A DNA stretch of 64,000 nt from Ascidia mentula (GCA_947561715.1 OX387200.1:2606501-2670500), one strand, 5' to 3'. Numbered from the stretch's first letter, positions 35,301-47,339 are shown. Numbers and translations: made by a program. Notes: generated from the letters alone by a model not told the origin.

Positions 35301-38300
35301 AAATCCTCCACAGTTACGCAAGACATGGCGTTGATACCGGATGACACGGTGCTGAAAATATCTTATGTTACGTTTTTGGCATTACGAGTATTGCGGTGTA
35401 TTTGGTATGGAATGAGGCAACGCAGGTGTCACGCTGTCAGTAAAGTATCAATTCAAATTGTTGGGTCGTATCTGAATTTATATAAATTACAACCCTCTAT
35501 AATAGTTTGAAACGTTTCAAATTGAAATCCGCTGGTTTATTTAGTATTTGAGGACAATTCCCAGTAGATCCTGGCAAAATCAAGCAATCAGTCCACAGAT
35601 TAATACTCTACATATTCTCTGACTACATATGAGGTTTTCTGGCATTGCAGCCAAGCTGGATCAGCCACTTTGCGTTCTTTGACTATCGGCAATGAATTAA
35701 TCTAGTGGGAGTTACTTGAGTTCTTAACGGAAGTGAAATTATAAAACTTTTTATTAAACTTTACCTTAGACTTCCCGAGAATACACATGATACAACCAGG
35801 CCTGTAGTACCCGGGTTGTTCTTGAATAATGCCAAGGAAAAGAAGGGCAACAACTAAAAGAAACGGAATTGTTACTTTTCCTAATGTTAATTTTATATAC
35901 AAAGTACGTTTTGGAATTTCGAGGATTCGTTAAAATTAAGTATTAAAGTAAATGTTAGCAATGCCTTAAAATACAACTAAGTCTGATCTACTATGTTTGA
36001 CATCTACAGATCTGTCTGCATATTCGTCGTTTTGAAATTTACTGACGATGCCTGATTGGAGGCGAATTATATCAGAAAAAAACAGAAAAAAATGAAGGTT
36101 TTTATTAGCTCGCATAGAAATATTAAATTACCAAAAATTAGTATTTAAATTTTTGCCCCCAAAACAGGTGAAGTATGGGGAGCATTAGGTTTTGATTTGC
36201 CGCTGTGTTTAATTTCACCTGGTCAGGGGCGCCAACTCTTCCAGCATTCAGTGGGTCACATCCGTGGTAGTAAGCATACATAATCGCTCCATTTAAACAG
36301 CACATGCTGATGATAATAACCAAGCCTAACCAGTTGAGATAGAGGGCTCTATACAAAATCACTTTACTTCTTATTAAAACTGTTTTGATAAAGCACACAA
36401 AAATATCATCACGACGAGATTAAAAAGAGTATGTGTTTATTTAGTTATACACGAATTCCGTGCATACATGTACTTAACCTTGTGACACATGATTACATTT
36501 CTAAATAGTCTATAATGTAAAGCGCAATTTGTCGAACAGGTCATAATTTATTTGCCTAAACTTTGTGTCTCAATTTATATGATTTTTGTGTTTTATTTCG
36601 GGGCGTAAATATTTAATGACTCACAAAGAAGTTCGACGACCTTGACTCTACTTTATGGAAGTTTTCATTGCACGCCACAGAATTGCACAAGTCAAGCCAA
36701 CTCTTACCCTTTTGCCTGGCGTTCGGTTTTACAGGAGAGGTACCGTTGCACCATGGACTGACTGACGCCGTACACTCCCAGCCATAAAAAGGTTCCGCCA
36801 ACAACGATTGTCCAGAACGTATGCCTTATACGAGGGTCAAGCTCGAAGCTGAAACAAAAGTGGTCAAAATTTAATGTCGAAATTTTAACACAAGCAGTCA
36901 CACATATTTATTTAAAGAAAAAGTTACATCAACTAAAATAACCGAAGCATGATATGACTAAAGGAAACAACGCAATTTTAACTGTTGAGTAAACAGGTCA
37001 CGGGGCTAATAAAGATCAGTTCCCGAATTAGAAAGTAAAGTTTTTCTACAGGTTCGGACTAGTTTTACGACGTGGAATATGACGTATGTAACTGTTTAAC
37101 TTTGAAATTTATGGCATGCTTCAAAGCATTTAACACGAAGTCACTTGTTGGTTCCGTTTTTTTATTTTTGCTTTTGATGCCTAGAAGGTAAATAAATGGT
37201 TAGATCAGATGACGCGCCGATGCTGAATCGTATAACACAGGGTTTCTAAACCGGTGGCCCATGGCCTCAAAAGGTCCGCAGCGACGTACCGAGGGGTCTT
37301 ACTTGACTCCCAAACAATAATACTTTCGACAATTAAGTTAATTTTGTATAGGGATGCCATCATAAAAAATGAGGCCAGTGGGTTCAAAATTACTTCCCGG
37401 TGCTCTATAATAACTTACTGTGACTGTAGTTTTCCCGCCCATTTTTATACATCACATGATTTCACAAGTGGTGTTAGCGTTATCCCCTTTTTCGTGTTGG
37501 CACGTTTTTTGGCGTTAGTTGTGTGTTGTACCTGTCTCATTACCCTGAGGAAGCCTTGTTGTATAACAGGCGAAACGTCGGAATAAAGTTACGTTTTTTA
37601 TATGTGCCAGAAGTACAGATTATTAAGTTACAATATACCTGGCAGCAACAAAAACTTTATATTTGGTTCAAAATTAGTTGAGAAAGCTTGGTGTTTTAGC
37701 ATACAAAAGTAAATTTCTCCCTACGTCGACAATCTGTTTTTGGTAACGAACGCAGGACCCCTTGTGTCACGAGCACATACAACACTGCGTGCACAACACT
37801 GTAATATAACTCCCCCGTGGTTAAATGGTTGACTCGACACAACTCCAAAACACGTGACGTTGCGCTTTGTTGAGAAAAACAGGAGCCAAAGTTGGGTCAC
37901 GAATTTGTGTTTGCATTTCGCTTCACAAACCCTCATTCTACCGCCCTGGTTCACCTTGAACCCAAATTCCGCCTATACATCAACATGTCGTATTGTGTAA
38001 TATTTGTTCTCAGAATTTACCCGTATGTGGGCAGAAGATTAAACTGGAGAAATTGTACTCGAGGTTTGTTGCAAAAAAGGAAAAAGGCAATCATCATTGT
38101 TGTTGTGGCGTACTGATAATGAACTATTGCAACAAACTTACACTAGAAAAGTGATACTCAAAATATTTACACGGTTATGTACATGTTTTAAACCTGCAAT
38201 TGGTTTCTGATTCGCGCTATTTTCCGAACTTGAATCTGATTTCACGATAAAAATGCATGTTCGCTGGTGTGCATAAGTGTTACGATCTTGTTTCCAAAAT

Positions 38301-41300
38301 AGTTTTGCTAGTCTTCCAATTGCGGTGCCCTGATGTGTCACTTGAGTTTTTAAGGGCGTCGCTTAACATTTTAATAAAGAGTTTTTAAGGAAAAAGGGGG
38401 CAAAAAAGTTAATTTAGTCTTCTCCGACTTTATCCTTGGAAAGTTACAAACATAGAAACACAATCGTCCTGATAGATGGTTTGTGCGTAGCAAATTCCGT
38501 GAATCTTTTTAAAGTGCGTCGCACACGAAAAAGTTTGAGGAACACTGCCCTGATGTTTCAGTCCCAGTGCGTTGGTGTTTTTAAAACACATCTTGCAAAA
38601 AATACAACGTTAGCTTCAAAATCTCATTATTCTTTCTTACTGAACAAAATCAACCCTCCCGTTGTCTTCACAGATTTGCCAAACTTTGGTTATTCCGCCA
38701 ACATCCATGGATCCTTTGATCGCTACAGCGAGAAAACCGCAGAACATAATAATTGCCTGGAAGACATCGGTCCAAATCACGGCCTTCAAACCTCCCTGTA
38801 AAGTAAATATGTGATGACATTGGAAGAATTGTTGTAATTCATGTGTTTGTCATAGACACGATAAGAACATATCAAGCACCATTTTGACAATCTGGTAATT
38901 TATCAAATAATTGACACAAACACAAAATAAATGGCAAGAATAAAACAAAAAAACTGTTACAACATGCGCTTACATGGCGTTTCGCTTGAAAATATTAGTG
39001 CAACTGTTCAATAAATCACAAGTGAGGGCGTTGAGTTTGTAACCCGTGTTAGGTGACCTCAATACCTTAGGGTGGGCCAAGTATTCCGTTATGCTTACCA
39101 GTGTTGTGTAGAATGTACAGACCACCCCAGTTGTAACCACTGCAGCCCAAAGATCAAACCCCGTCACTGCAAAAAGTAAATATACAAGCAAATGCGCCAG
39201 CGCAGACCGAAATACTTTTAGTTCAACTAATTGTTACATGCGACCATCTTCAAAATGACCATAAAATAATGTAAAAAGTGCCAAAAGGTTTAAGCTTTGT
39301 TGTGTGTTTGACGTTAGATAGTTAAACAATGCCTTGAATCCTCACCCGCATTTAGTGCAAGGGACGGAGCGTACATCACTATTCCTCCGTACAAAACGTT
39401 CTCCAGGATGAAAGTAATCGTCCCCAAGACTCGAACGACTTTGTTGAATCTCCTCTCCAAGTACTATGAAAGCATAGGATAAAAAATACCGTGTAACCCA
39501 AGACGTAATTTACATAAAATTAATTGAACAAACTACTGAGGACTTTGTTATTCACATCATGTTGCAGCTGCAATGTTGTGGGGTAAGATGATTGGCACAA
39601 ACGTATTGCATTATTTCGTTAGGTATAAATGGTTTGTCCGACACGGTCCAGTAACCAATGGATGTCAGAAACGATATAGGTAGATTGGTTTGCTTTGTCA
39701 CACTAGACTAGATCATCACGTCCATATTATTAAGATTGTTAATTTGAGGCAAGTCAAAGCCAACTGCAACTTAAACACAGAACTTTTTGCCAACGCGAAT
39801 CACATCAGTATGAAACATACGCAAACATACGTAAATCTTGCAATAAACAGTTTGCGTCGTTTTAGTAAAGTCTTTCAATGCGCAATAATACCCACCCTCC
39901 CTTTTATCATAATGATATCGTTTCAAGATTTTATCGAAATTTTTCCGATGGAAATCCATTGCTGAGCTTAATTTATAGATTATAAACCTTAAATAAATCA
40001 TGACGAAACATACAGAACTCTTTAAGTATTAGAATCTGCCAACAGTATATATAAAAGAAAACCTTAATCATTTGTCTATGTGCTGTTTCTGATATATATA
40101 TTACGGTTACGATTTAATACTGACGATGCCAAATTGTAGACGAAATATTTATATCAGAAAGTATATAACGAATTAGGTTTTCTCCTTCATAGCTGGTTAG
40201 TAAAGATCAATCAAATCGAACCTCATATGTGCTTGAAATCCCGAGTCGGTAGAAAACTGGGATGAAGATTTCCGATGTTACGACGGCTACGATGAACATG
40301 GCAAGGAGAAACCTGTCGTTAATGTGAAGAATTCATTTCTTATTTTATGGAATTGCAAATAATTAAAGGGTGTTTTATTCAGCCAAGAAACATTTTGGTA
40401 TCAATGATAAAAAAAATCATACAATTTAGTCTATTTAGAGTCATATAGTTCTCTGGCATTGCAGCCAAGCCGGATCCAAGCCCCTTATTTCTCCGACAAT
40501 TCTGATCGGAGCAAGATATTAAAAATCAAGCTCCCGGTGACGTTTGAAGCATTTCTGCGTTACCCACAATGACTAATTACTACCAACATTTATTCACGAA
40601 GATTAACCAACTAGCGGGCAAAGATACAGCAAAAATGAGCTGATTTTGAATTTGCATATTTTGCGTAATTACGAAAGTTGTTTAGATCGTGAGCACCAGT
40701 GTAACTGAAGATGCCGAGCTGCTAACACCATACATAGCCAACCTGTTACGTATAAAAGTACACAAGCGGTCGTAATGTTGTGAGTCATTGAATCAACTTC
40801 GTTTGACGAAATTGCGGAGAGGAAGCCGAATTTGACAAACGTAAGACGAAGTTGCGGTTTTGAAATAATTCACCAAGCCCTGAAAACGTCTGGGATATTG
40901 ACGTCAACGAGTGCTTGGTTTTGGCATAAACAAGTTATGTGAACAACCGAGGTCATCTTCGCAGAGGGGGTACTTGACATTTCAAAGTATCACGGAATCA
41001 ACATCAAGTTCACGTGCTTGCATGTTGTTTTGACACGTTGTAAGTGAGTTGTCATGAGGGACATTTCGCGACATCACGAAATCAACATCAAGTTCACATG
41101 TTTTCATGTTGTTTCGAAACGGTATTAGTGACTGTACATGACTTACCACCAATACATGGTTCCATATCGGTAGATCTCCGCGGGAGTCCCCAGCACTGTT
41201 ACGGCCGACATGAAACTTACGGAGAGCGACAACGATACTGGGACCATCCCCATCTGTCTGTATTGAAATGAGTAAATATCGTCAGTACTTATGAAGAGAA

Positions 41301-41859
41301 TCTTTGTCAAAATCAAGCACGATGCGTCTTTTATTCAGGCCCACCAAACGTTGGTATTAGCAATTAATGTCGCTTTGGGAGCACTGTTCGTGCTGCACTG
41401 CACTGTGATTTTAATGAAGTTTTTTGCTTTACGTTCACAGCCTTTCAAGCGTTGATTATTGTAAAGAAATTAGAGGCTAGGAATGCATACTGTTAACACT
41501 CTGTGTCCACTTCATGCTTGTAGAGCTATTGCTTTAATTTTCTACAATTTTTGGTCCGTGAGTAAAAAAGTTGGCCCAGGCCTAAGCAATAGCCAATAAA
41601 GAGAATTTTGTTGCTACTTTCATTGAAAGGCCTTACAAAATAATGTCAATATTTCAAGTATCGTTTACATCAAATGGGCCTGAACAACATAATAAATCAA
41701 TGTTACCCCAATCCCAACATCTTACCTCCCCCCCATCATGTACTCATCGTTGGTTTCTGCATTTCTATCCTTGATAGCGAAGAAGATTCCGATCACAGCG
41801 GAGATGCCGAGAGTAATCCCAAACACAACGTAATCAGCGACCAGCAGGGTATCAGCCAT
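32343..41859 (-). CDS. Sodium/solute symporter, SLC5A8/A5/A12-like, 15 exons, about 668 aa
   Basis: Predicted exons: 41726-41859, 41147-41257, 40222-40312, 39346-39463, 39099-39166, 38641-38795, 36708-36848, 36219-36348, 35765-35853, 35248-35351, 34934-35094, 34349-34489, 33633-33810, 32814-33043, 32343-32498; every phase agrees. Conserved blocks: VADYVVFG with [121 protein letters not shown] and [19 protein letters not shown]. The family is a 13-TM plasma-membrane carrier that uses the sodium gradient to take up monocarboxylates (A8, A12) or anions such as iodide (A5); which substrate applies here cannot be read from sequence. The cytosolic tail is long and acidic ([10 protein letters not shown]) and ends ATSM, a possible PDZ ligand. 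The start [10 protein letters not shown] was preferred to an upstream in-frame ATG at 41904 because it matches the family N-terminus. Confidence 0.92.
33935..34015 (-). repeat. Hammerhead-like repeat, family GATGATGCC, in an SLC5 intron
   Basis: Minus strand: CCGATGATGCCTG, loop, CAGGCGATATATATATAT. Shares the layout core - GCC stem - GGC - GA(A/T)ATAT with motifs at 4030-4065, 15935, 36043 and 40116. Confidence 0.35.
35636..35695 (-). mobile_element. SINE family 1 fragment, SLC5 intron
   Basis: ggcattgcagccaagctgga, then tcagccac: the reverse complement of the SINE tail (gtggctgatccagct, tgcaatgcc). Head missing. Confidence 0.6.
36043..36080 (+). repeat. Hammerhead-like motif in an SLC5 intron
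   Basis: CTGACGATGCCT, loop gattgg, AGGCGAATTATATCAG. CUGACGA fits the CUGANGA consensus. A sister copy lies at 40116-40160 with the same following block (atatcagaaa). Confidence 0.4.
37540..37675 (+). repeat. Retroelement-like fragment with hammerhead-like core (copy 3), SLC5 intron
   Basis: CTGAGGAAGCC, loop, GGCGAAACGTCGG, then a 3' block (gccagaagtacag, acaatatacctggcagcaac, actttatatttg) that aligns with the fragment at 775-850. Confidence 0.45.
40085..40190 (+). repeat. Hammerhead-like motif, sister copy, SLC5 intron
   Basis: CTGACGATGCCAAATTGTAG, then ACGAAATATTTATATCAG and an aaagta block, preceded by an AT-rich stretch (ctgatatatatattacgg). It matches the copy near 36043 over the core and the 3' flank. 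Confidence 0.4.
40451..40545 (-). mobile_element. SINE family 1 fragment, SLC5 intron
   Basis: ctggcattgcagccaagccg, then cggagcaagatattaaaaat and caagctcccggtgac: the reverse complement of the SINE from the end of its tRNA-like head through the tail. Confidence 0.65.
40976..41135. repeat. Tandem duplication of about 80 bp, SLC5 intron 2
   Basis: atcaacatcaagttcac, then catgttgttt and gaaac/gacac, occurs twice (about 40992-41036 and 41079-41121), each after a gacattt...atcacg block. Located next to the donor of exon 2 (41147). Confidence 0.6.
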
Positions 41860-44689
41860 GTCTGTTATCTCTATGTGTTGAACCCTGCAACTATTTCCTA
41901 ACAATCCCTGAAGAATAAAAGTGCAATTTTACATCGAATAAGGCTCGCCGAGATGTAGAGCAAACAGAGGCTAGTAATAATTGCATGATCGCTAATCAAA
42001 AACCGCCCCGATAAAACCTGACTGACCGGGGTTTTCGTCATAACCTATTCAGTGGCTATCGAATAACTTCGTCACAAGCTGTGGAGAGTCCAACAAAACG
42101 CAGAGGTACATCTAGACGCTTTGGGTTAATTCAAGCCTCACATGTCTATAGGTTAAACTCCCAACCACTTTAACTCAACCACTCGCTGTGACCGAAGTTA
42201 TTCAGTTATGTTGTGTTCTGACGCCTCATGCAGTGTCCCTTTATTCCGTGACAACTTTCTGCAAACATATTTAGGCATTGCGCAAATAGAAACCAACGCT
42301 GCCCAGCATACACAGTCACTTGGTTCTGTGTCGCCGATCGATTTAATATTTGCTTTCTGCCGATTTGCAAAAGCGGTGAAAGGAAAGTGAAAAAACGGCG
42401 AATATAGGGAACACGTGATGGAAAATGCAGCCCAACCCTTCTGTGCATTCAACACCGTTTGCGTTTTCGAGGACTTGCGGTCGAAGCGTCATCGTTCATT
42501 TTTTCAACGCCAGTTCATTTGTGTGAACTTTACATAGGTTTGAAAGCACGGATCATGGTTCAACATCTAGTGCGTAAAAGTGCAGACCCTGTGTCAACAA
42601 GCCGAAATAACAAATTTCAAGTCATTCTGCACACTCATGATTTTGCGTAGTTTTTTCGGTTAACTTTCCGTTGTGTCTCGTCAAACCCCCGAAAGCAATC
42701 AGTTGTATGCAAAACCAATATCCCGCCATTGACTTACGGTATCTACTTCGCTTAAATTTTCGACCAAGTGCCAAACTATTAAAATCATGGTTATGTAGCC
42801 ATAACTTAACGCACGCTTATAACTGAAATATGTTTACGCTGATGGTTCAGTTCCATTCAATTTTTCGTCATCGAGTTACCAGCTCAGAATTGTTGAACAA
42901 CTTCAATCGAATATCAATCCCTTGTCTGCCGCCCAGAGAAGGATTGTTAAACAGTGAAACAAGAGAAATACTAGGTTGCCCCGATCAAACGTTCGAACCG
43001 TGAAAATGTGTTGTAACTGTATGAAATAAAACTGAGTCTGTTCGTATGCGGGATTATAGAGATCACATTAAAACACACTAAAATATCAGTCATACATCGG
43101 GTAATTCACTTCAATCTATTTCGCTTTTGGGTCTTACAAAACCCATCGTGCGTCACGTTCGCAACTAACGGTTGATCACAATATGCGGACAGTGTGAAGC
43201 ATTCCACACAACATGCTCGCCAACACTCTGTCAGCCGTAACCACGATTTCGCAATATACTCAATATTATTGAAGTCGTTCCCGTAACGAGAAACTGTGAC
43301 GAATACGCCTGGGCAGAAAAACGTGCCCAGGAAAGCAAAACCAATGTGTTTGACTCGGTCGTAAAGTTGGCTTTTTACCGGTTAATCATTTACCTACCGG
43401 TAACTTTCTACGATTTTACAACGTAGCAATGCAAGCAAAGGTCGGCAACCTTTCAGCGCAGTGTCTAAATGTCAAAATCACTTTCAACACGTTTTTGTGT
43501 GAATCAATGTAATGGTTTTAATCACTTTTAAACAGTATCGAAATGTAAACTCGTAAATCACTTGCAGTGTCTTGAACAATCACTTCGTATCTCTCCCGTT
43601 GTAGACCCTAAGCATACACAAATTAAAAGGGAGAGTGACGTTGCAGCCAAAAGCAAGGATTTGTCGTTTAAACTGTTCAAACTGAAAACCAATTTTACTT
43701 GGGAACTGTCAATCAAGACACGTATTCTACAAACGAAAACGATCCATGTCTCAAAAGTAAATGGACATTTCCATAAAAGCTGCAACACAACCGAAATACA
43801 AATGTGAACACGTATAGATCGAGTTTCATAAATTTATCATGTTTTCCAACATAAATTTTTGCTGACACAAAACACTCATCATAAACTTATTCGGTTCTCC
43901 GCTTTCTTGCACTTTTAGAACAGGATAAACGCAACAAAGCATTTCTCGCCATATATTTCTGCAATCTGATAGTAAACATCTTTTCGTGTCACGCTTAAAT
44001 GATGTTTGAAAAGCGCTTAAACAAAGCTTGTGCTTGTCCACAATTTCATACCAGTGGCTTTTTTCGATTGCCAATTCAACATACTCAGATCAGTCCTCGA
44101 TTCGACTCAAATCAATATGAAAACTCAAACAAACCGAAATTGAATTTACCAACACCACCTCTTTGTAATGTGCGGTGGGGATTTGTGGACAAGCACAACT
44201 TCTGCTGATTTCCGAATTAAAAGTGCGTAACAGAAAAACAGTCATTATGCGCTTTTCACCCATTTATGCATTTATGTGGCTGCTTGCTTTCAAAATTCAC
44301 GACCTTTGACACATCTAACGGTAACAAAATTGTGCAACGTTGCTTACACCAGTTGCTATCCCTGTTATACTGATACATCCAATCCTCGAAGTGTTTGAGA
44401 AACCATTGAATAACGCCATGCTCTGCCCCCTGATGTGGCCTCCTTTCCTACAAAGGCGAGATCTTCTCACAATGCGATCCATTGTATCTTGGGTTATACG
44501 ACCGCTGCATAGCTGGGTTTACAATCACTTGGAGTGTTTGCGCCAATAAAAAGTTGAACGACCGACGAGCAAATTGCCACTGCGTGTAACACAAACATGC
44601 GTGCTTTTTATAATCAAGTTCAAACAGTACGGACACAAACGTTGCTTTATGGGAAGGCAAATATTTGAAAGAGGTAAAAATCATATTAT
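41860..44689. other. Intergenic region upstream of the SLC5 gene
   Basis: No coding exon, RNA gene or repeat recognised on either strand. It would hold the SLC5 promoter on its left side. Confidence 0.4.
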
Positions 44690-44966
44690 AATAACGCTTC
44701 ATAACGCTCTTTGGTGACTGTTTATAAATGTTTCTAGATTCTGCCGTCAATCTTTCAACTGACCTTCGGAATGAAATAATGTATTAGCACCAACGTGTCA
44801 TCGGGTTTAGCAACTCAGGTTGCTTCGAAAACAACTTGTGCCACTCAAACCAGTGAACTGTTTCAGCTGCAAGCAACAAATCAACCCTTCCATCTACTGC
44901 TTTAAGGTCTATAGCCTGGCCGGGATTATTTCTGACATATTGGTGTTGATTCTGTCGTTTTGCTAA
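44690..44966 (-). pseudogene. Diverged methyltransferase fragment at the edge of the array
   Basis: Minus-strand sequence matching the middle of the methyltransferase gene (about residues 90-170 of the intact copies; for example caaaccagtgaactgtttca and ggtgttgattctgtcg) but much more diverged than the other copies and without an open frame. It is followed on the left-to-right axis by the same 3'-flank block as the intact copies (gagcaaatgcaaagaaacat). Oldest visible member of the array. Confidence 0.75.
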
Positions 44967-45386
44967 CCTGTGATTGTGGCCTATTTTATTTTATTATTTT
45001 ACAAATATTTGGACGAGCAAATGCAAAGAAACATAATGTTGCAATCAGTAAAAGTTTACCCAATGAACTGAACCCTGTGTCCACAAACACGATAATTTCT
45101 TTAGTTACCCCAAGCCAGAGATCGGCAATCAATGGCATGCAAAGGAAAATGCTTCTTATTTATTGACATGATAGTTGTTGTCCAAATGCACTGTCTCTAT
45201 ATGTAGCCATTAATAGAGGGTAAAAAAAGCCACATAAGGCTCCGAAACCACAGTTCACCCACCTCTGCCTTTAAGCAGTACAAATTTATGTTGCCAGGTA
45301 AAAACGAAAGCGACGTCCTTTATAACCTGCATATGTATACATACAATCAACAAAATGTCCATCACAATATTAAACGCAACGTAACT

Positions 45387-46277
45387 TCATATTTGTAGGT
45401 TATTCGCTACAACGACGAACATTTCAAACTCAGCCTTTAAGTAAAGTTCATTGTCACCAACATCCGGGACTCCAAACTCTTTTTTCACTCTCCTGCCGAA
45501 ATCTTCAGCCAAGTCGACCGCCTTCAAGTCTTTGTCAGTTACTTGACCTTTGGCAGACAATATCTCTTGCTCCATTTTCTTCATGTAAATTGGGTAGACG
45601 TCGACTGATTTTAACAAACCCTTTGCATTCGCGAACGTCCAGTCGTATGTTTGCTTCAACGAAACGCGGCGTGTGTTCCACGATGGAATATCCCTGTAAA
45701 TATTCGGATAATTGTGGATAATTTCCCAGTGATGTTTGTAGTCTTTGACTCCATGTTTCAACAAAATATCCTCCATAATGTTTTTGGTGACTGTTTTTAA
45801 ATGTTCCTGAAATTTTCCGCCGATGTTTGGTGTGGCTTTAGGTAGGGAATAATGTATTAGTGCCAACGTGCCGTTGGGTTTAAGCACTCTCGCTGCTTCG
45901 ACAAAAAACTTGTCCCACTCAAACCAGTGAACTGTTTCAGCTGCGAGCAACAAATCAGCACTTCCAGTTTCCACTTTAATGTCTTCAGCCTGACCAAGAC
46001 TATAACTGACGTGCTGGTGTTGATTCTGTCGGTTTGCTTCTTTTATTTGTTCTTCACTGATGTCTGAAGCCAAGACTTTGCCGAAATAAGGAGCAAAGAC
46101 GTTGGTAGCTTGTTCCCCTCCACAACCAACTTCAACCATGAGTTGATATTTTGGTTTCAAACCTGAAACCTGTTCCATTTCATGAAGCACGTGGTCGACG
46201 ACTTCTTTTTCATATCTCGGTCTGAATTCACTGTAAATCTGGATGAACTTTTCTCCCTCGTAACGAGCAAGCACCAT
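45387..46277 (-). CDS. Class I SAM-dependent methyltransferase, full-length copy 1 (296 aa, intronless)
   Basis: Single open frame from MVLARYEGEKF to VVANNLQI. Rossmann-fold methyltransferase (Methyltransf_11-like; resembles trans-aconitate/Crg1-type and animal proteins usually named putative methyltransferase DDB_G0268948). Motif I at residues 48-56 reads VEVGCGGEQ here, whereas all other copies have VEVGCGGGQ, so the third glycine of the SAM loop is Glu. The acidic residue after strand 2 is in SDIS (about 72), and motif III is RVLKPNGTLAL (about 130-140) following the AETVHWFEWDKFF block. Also unlike its sisters at residues 14 (I), 25 (E) and 66 (G). Substrate unknown; cytosolic by default. 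Whether this copy still binds SAM is doubtful but not excluded. Confidence 0.9.
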   Translation of the reverse strand: MVLARYEGEKFIQIYSEFRPRYEKEVVDHVLHEMEQVSGLKPKYQLMVEVGCGGEQATNVFAPYFGKVLASDISEEQIKEANRQNQHQHVSYSLGQAEDIKVETGSADLLLAAETVHWFEWDKFFVEAARVLKPNGTLALIHYSLPKATPNIGGKFQEHLKTVTKNIMEDILLKHGVKDYKHHWEIIHNYPNIYRDIPSWNTRRVSLKQTYDWTFANAKGLLKSVDVYPIYMKKMEQEILSAKGQVTDKDLKAVDLAEDFGRRVKKEFGVPDVGDNELYLKAEFEMFVVVANNLQI

Positions 46278-46649
46278 TTTGTGTTTCCGACGATTTTAAA
46301 TCAAAATATTCAAATATTTCCTATTTTATCCAATACTATATTATTTCTGCTGTAAAACAAAAAAAAACAAAAAACATCCACTTTTGCAGATGCTGAAAAA
46401 TAGAAATAAAAATATCTCACAACGAAATGCAGACTGTGCTTCTTGCGATGTTTAATCTGTGCTGGTAAAAATGCGCTAAAATAGGCGACAAAGTCTGTTT
46501 ACAGTGGCCCGACTGAATTAACGTGGTCAGAAAACAGGAAGCTATCCGCTCAACCTACGTAACCTATATATGGACCTTACACATGGGTTGGCTCCATGGA
46601 AAATTGTTGACCTCGGTCGAACTAACTTTCTGTACCTGGAAAAGTAATT

Positions 46650-47339
46650 TCACCTCAGTTGCTGCAACCGATGTTCCTTAGTTTGTACATTCGCAAACGT
46701 CCAGTCGTATGTTTGCTTCAACGAAACGCGGCGTGTGTTCCACGATGGAATATCCCTATAAACATTCGGATAATTGTGGATAATTTCCCAGTGATTTTTG
46801 TAGTCCTTGACTCCATGTTTCAACAAAATGTCCTCCATAATATTTTTGGTGACAGTTTTTAAATGTTCCTGGAATTTTCCGCCGATTTTTGGTGTGGCTT
46901 TAGGTAGGGAATAATGTATCAGTGCCAACGTGCCGTTGGGTTTAAGCACTCTGGCTGCTTCAGCAAAAAACTTGTCCCACTCAAACCAGTGAACTGTTTT
47001 AGCTGCGAGCAACAAATCAGCACTTCCGGTTTCCACTTTAATGTCTTCAGCCTGACCAAGACTATAACTGACGTGCTGGTGTTGATTCTGTCGGTTTGCT
47101 TCTTTTATTTGTTCTTCGCTGATGTCTGAAGCCAAGACTTTGTCGAAATAAGGAGTAAAGACGTTGGTAGCTTGTCCCCCTCCACAACCAACTTCAACCA
47201 TGAGTTGATATTTTGGTTTCAAACCTGAAACCTGTTCCATTTCATGAAGCACGTGGTCGACGACTGCTTTTTCATATCTCGGTCTGAATTCACTGTAAAC
47301 CTGAATGAACTTCTCTCCCTCGTAACGAGCAAGCACCAT
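46650..47339 (-). CDS. Methyltransferase, 3'-truncated copy 2 (229 aa, intact frame)
   Basis: Identical in layout to the full-length copies up to SLKQTYDWTFAN (about residue 218), then ends in VQTKEHRLQQLR and a stop. The last dozen residues are not methyltransferase sequence. They are read from DNA that corresponds to the upstream flank of the array genes (tacaaactaaggaacatcgg on the minus strand). The C-terminal 75 or so residues are lost, while the SAM-binding core (VEVGCGGGQ, SDIS, RVLKPNGTLAL) is kept. It is the only truncated copy with an unbroken frame. It may be a functional short enzyme or a decaying duplicate. Confidence 0.75.
   Translation of the reverse strand: MVLARYEGEKFIQVYSEFRPRYEKAVVDHVLHEMEQVSGLKPKYQLMVEVGCGGGQATNVFTPYFDKVLASDISEEQIKEANRQNQHQHVSYSLGQAEDIKVETGSADLLLAAKTVHWFEWDKFFAEAARVLKPNGTLALIHYSLPKATPKIGGKFQEHLKTVTKNIMEDILLKHGVKDYKNHWEIIHNYPNVYRDIPSWNTRRVSLKQTYDWTFANVQTKEHRLQQLR

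Noticed and set aside
37249-37300. hAT-like end (cagggtttctaaaccggtgg) in an SLC5 intron
   Set aside because: No matching opposite end or target duplication found; recorded only as a possible remnant. The neighbouring cgatgctgaatcgtataa block also occurs at 56350, so a dispersed repeat is present.
38325-38560. Possible transposon with 8-bp repeat ccctgatg on both sides
   Set aside because: The right end looks hAT-like (gaggaacactg) but the left end does not mirror it; the repeat may be chance.
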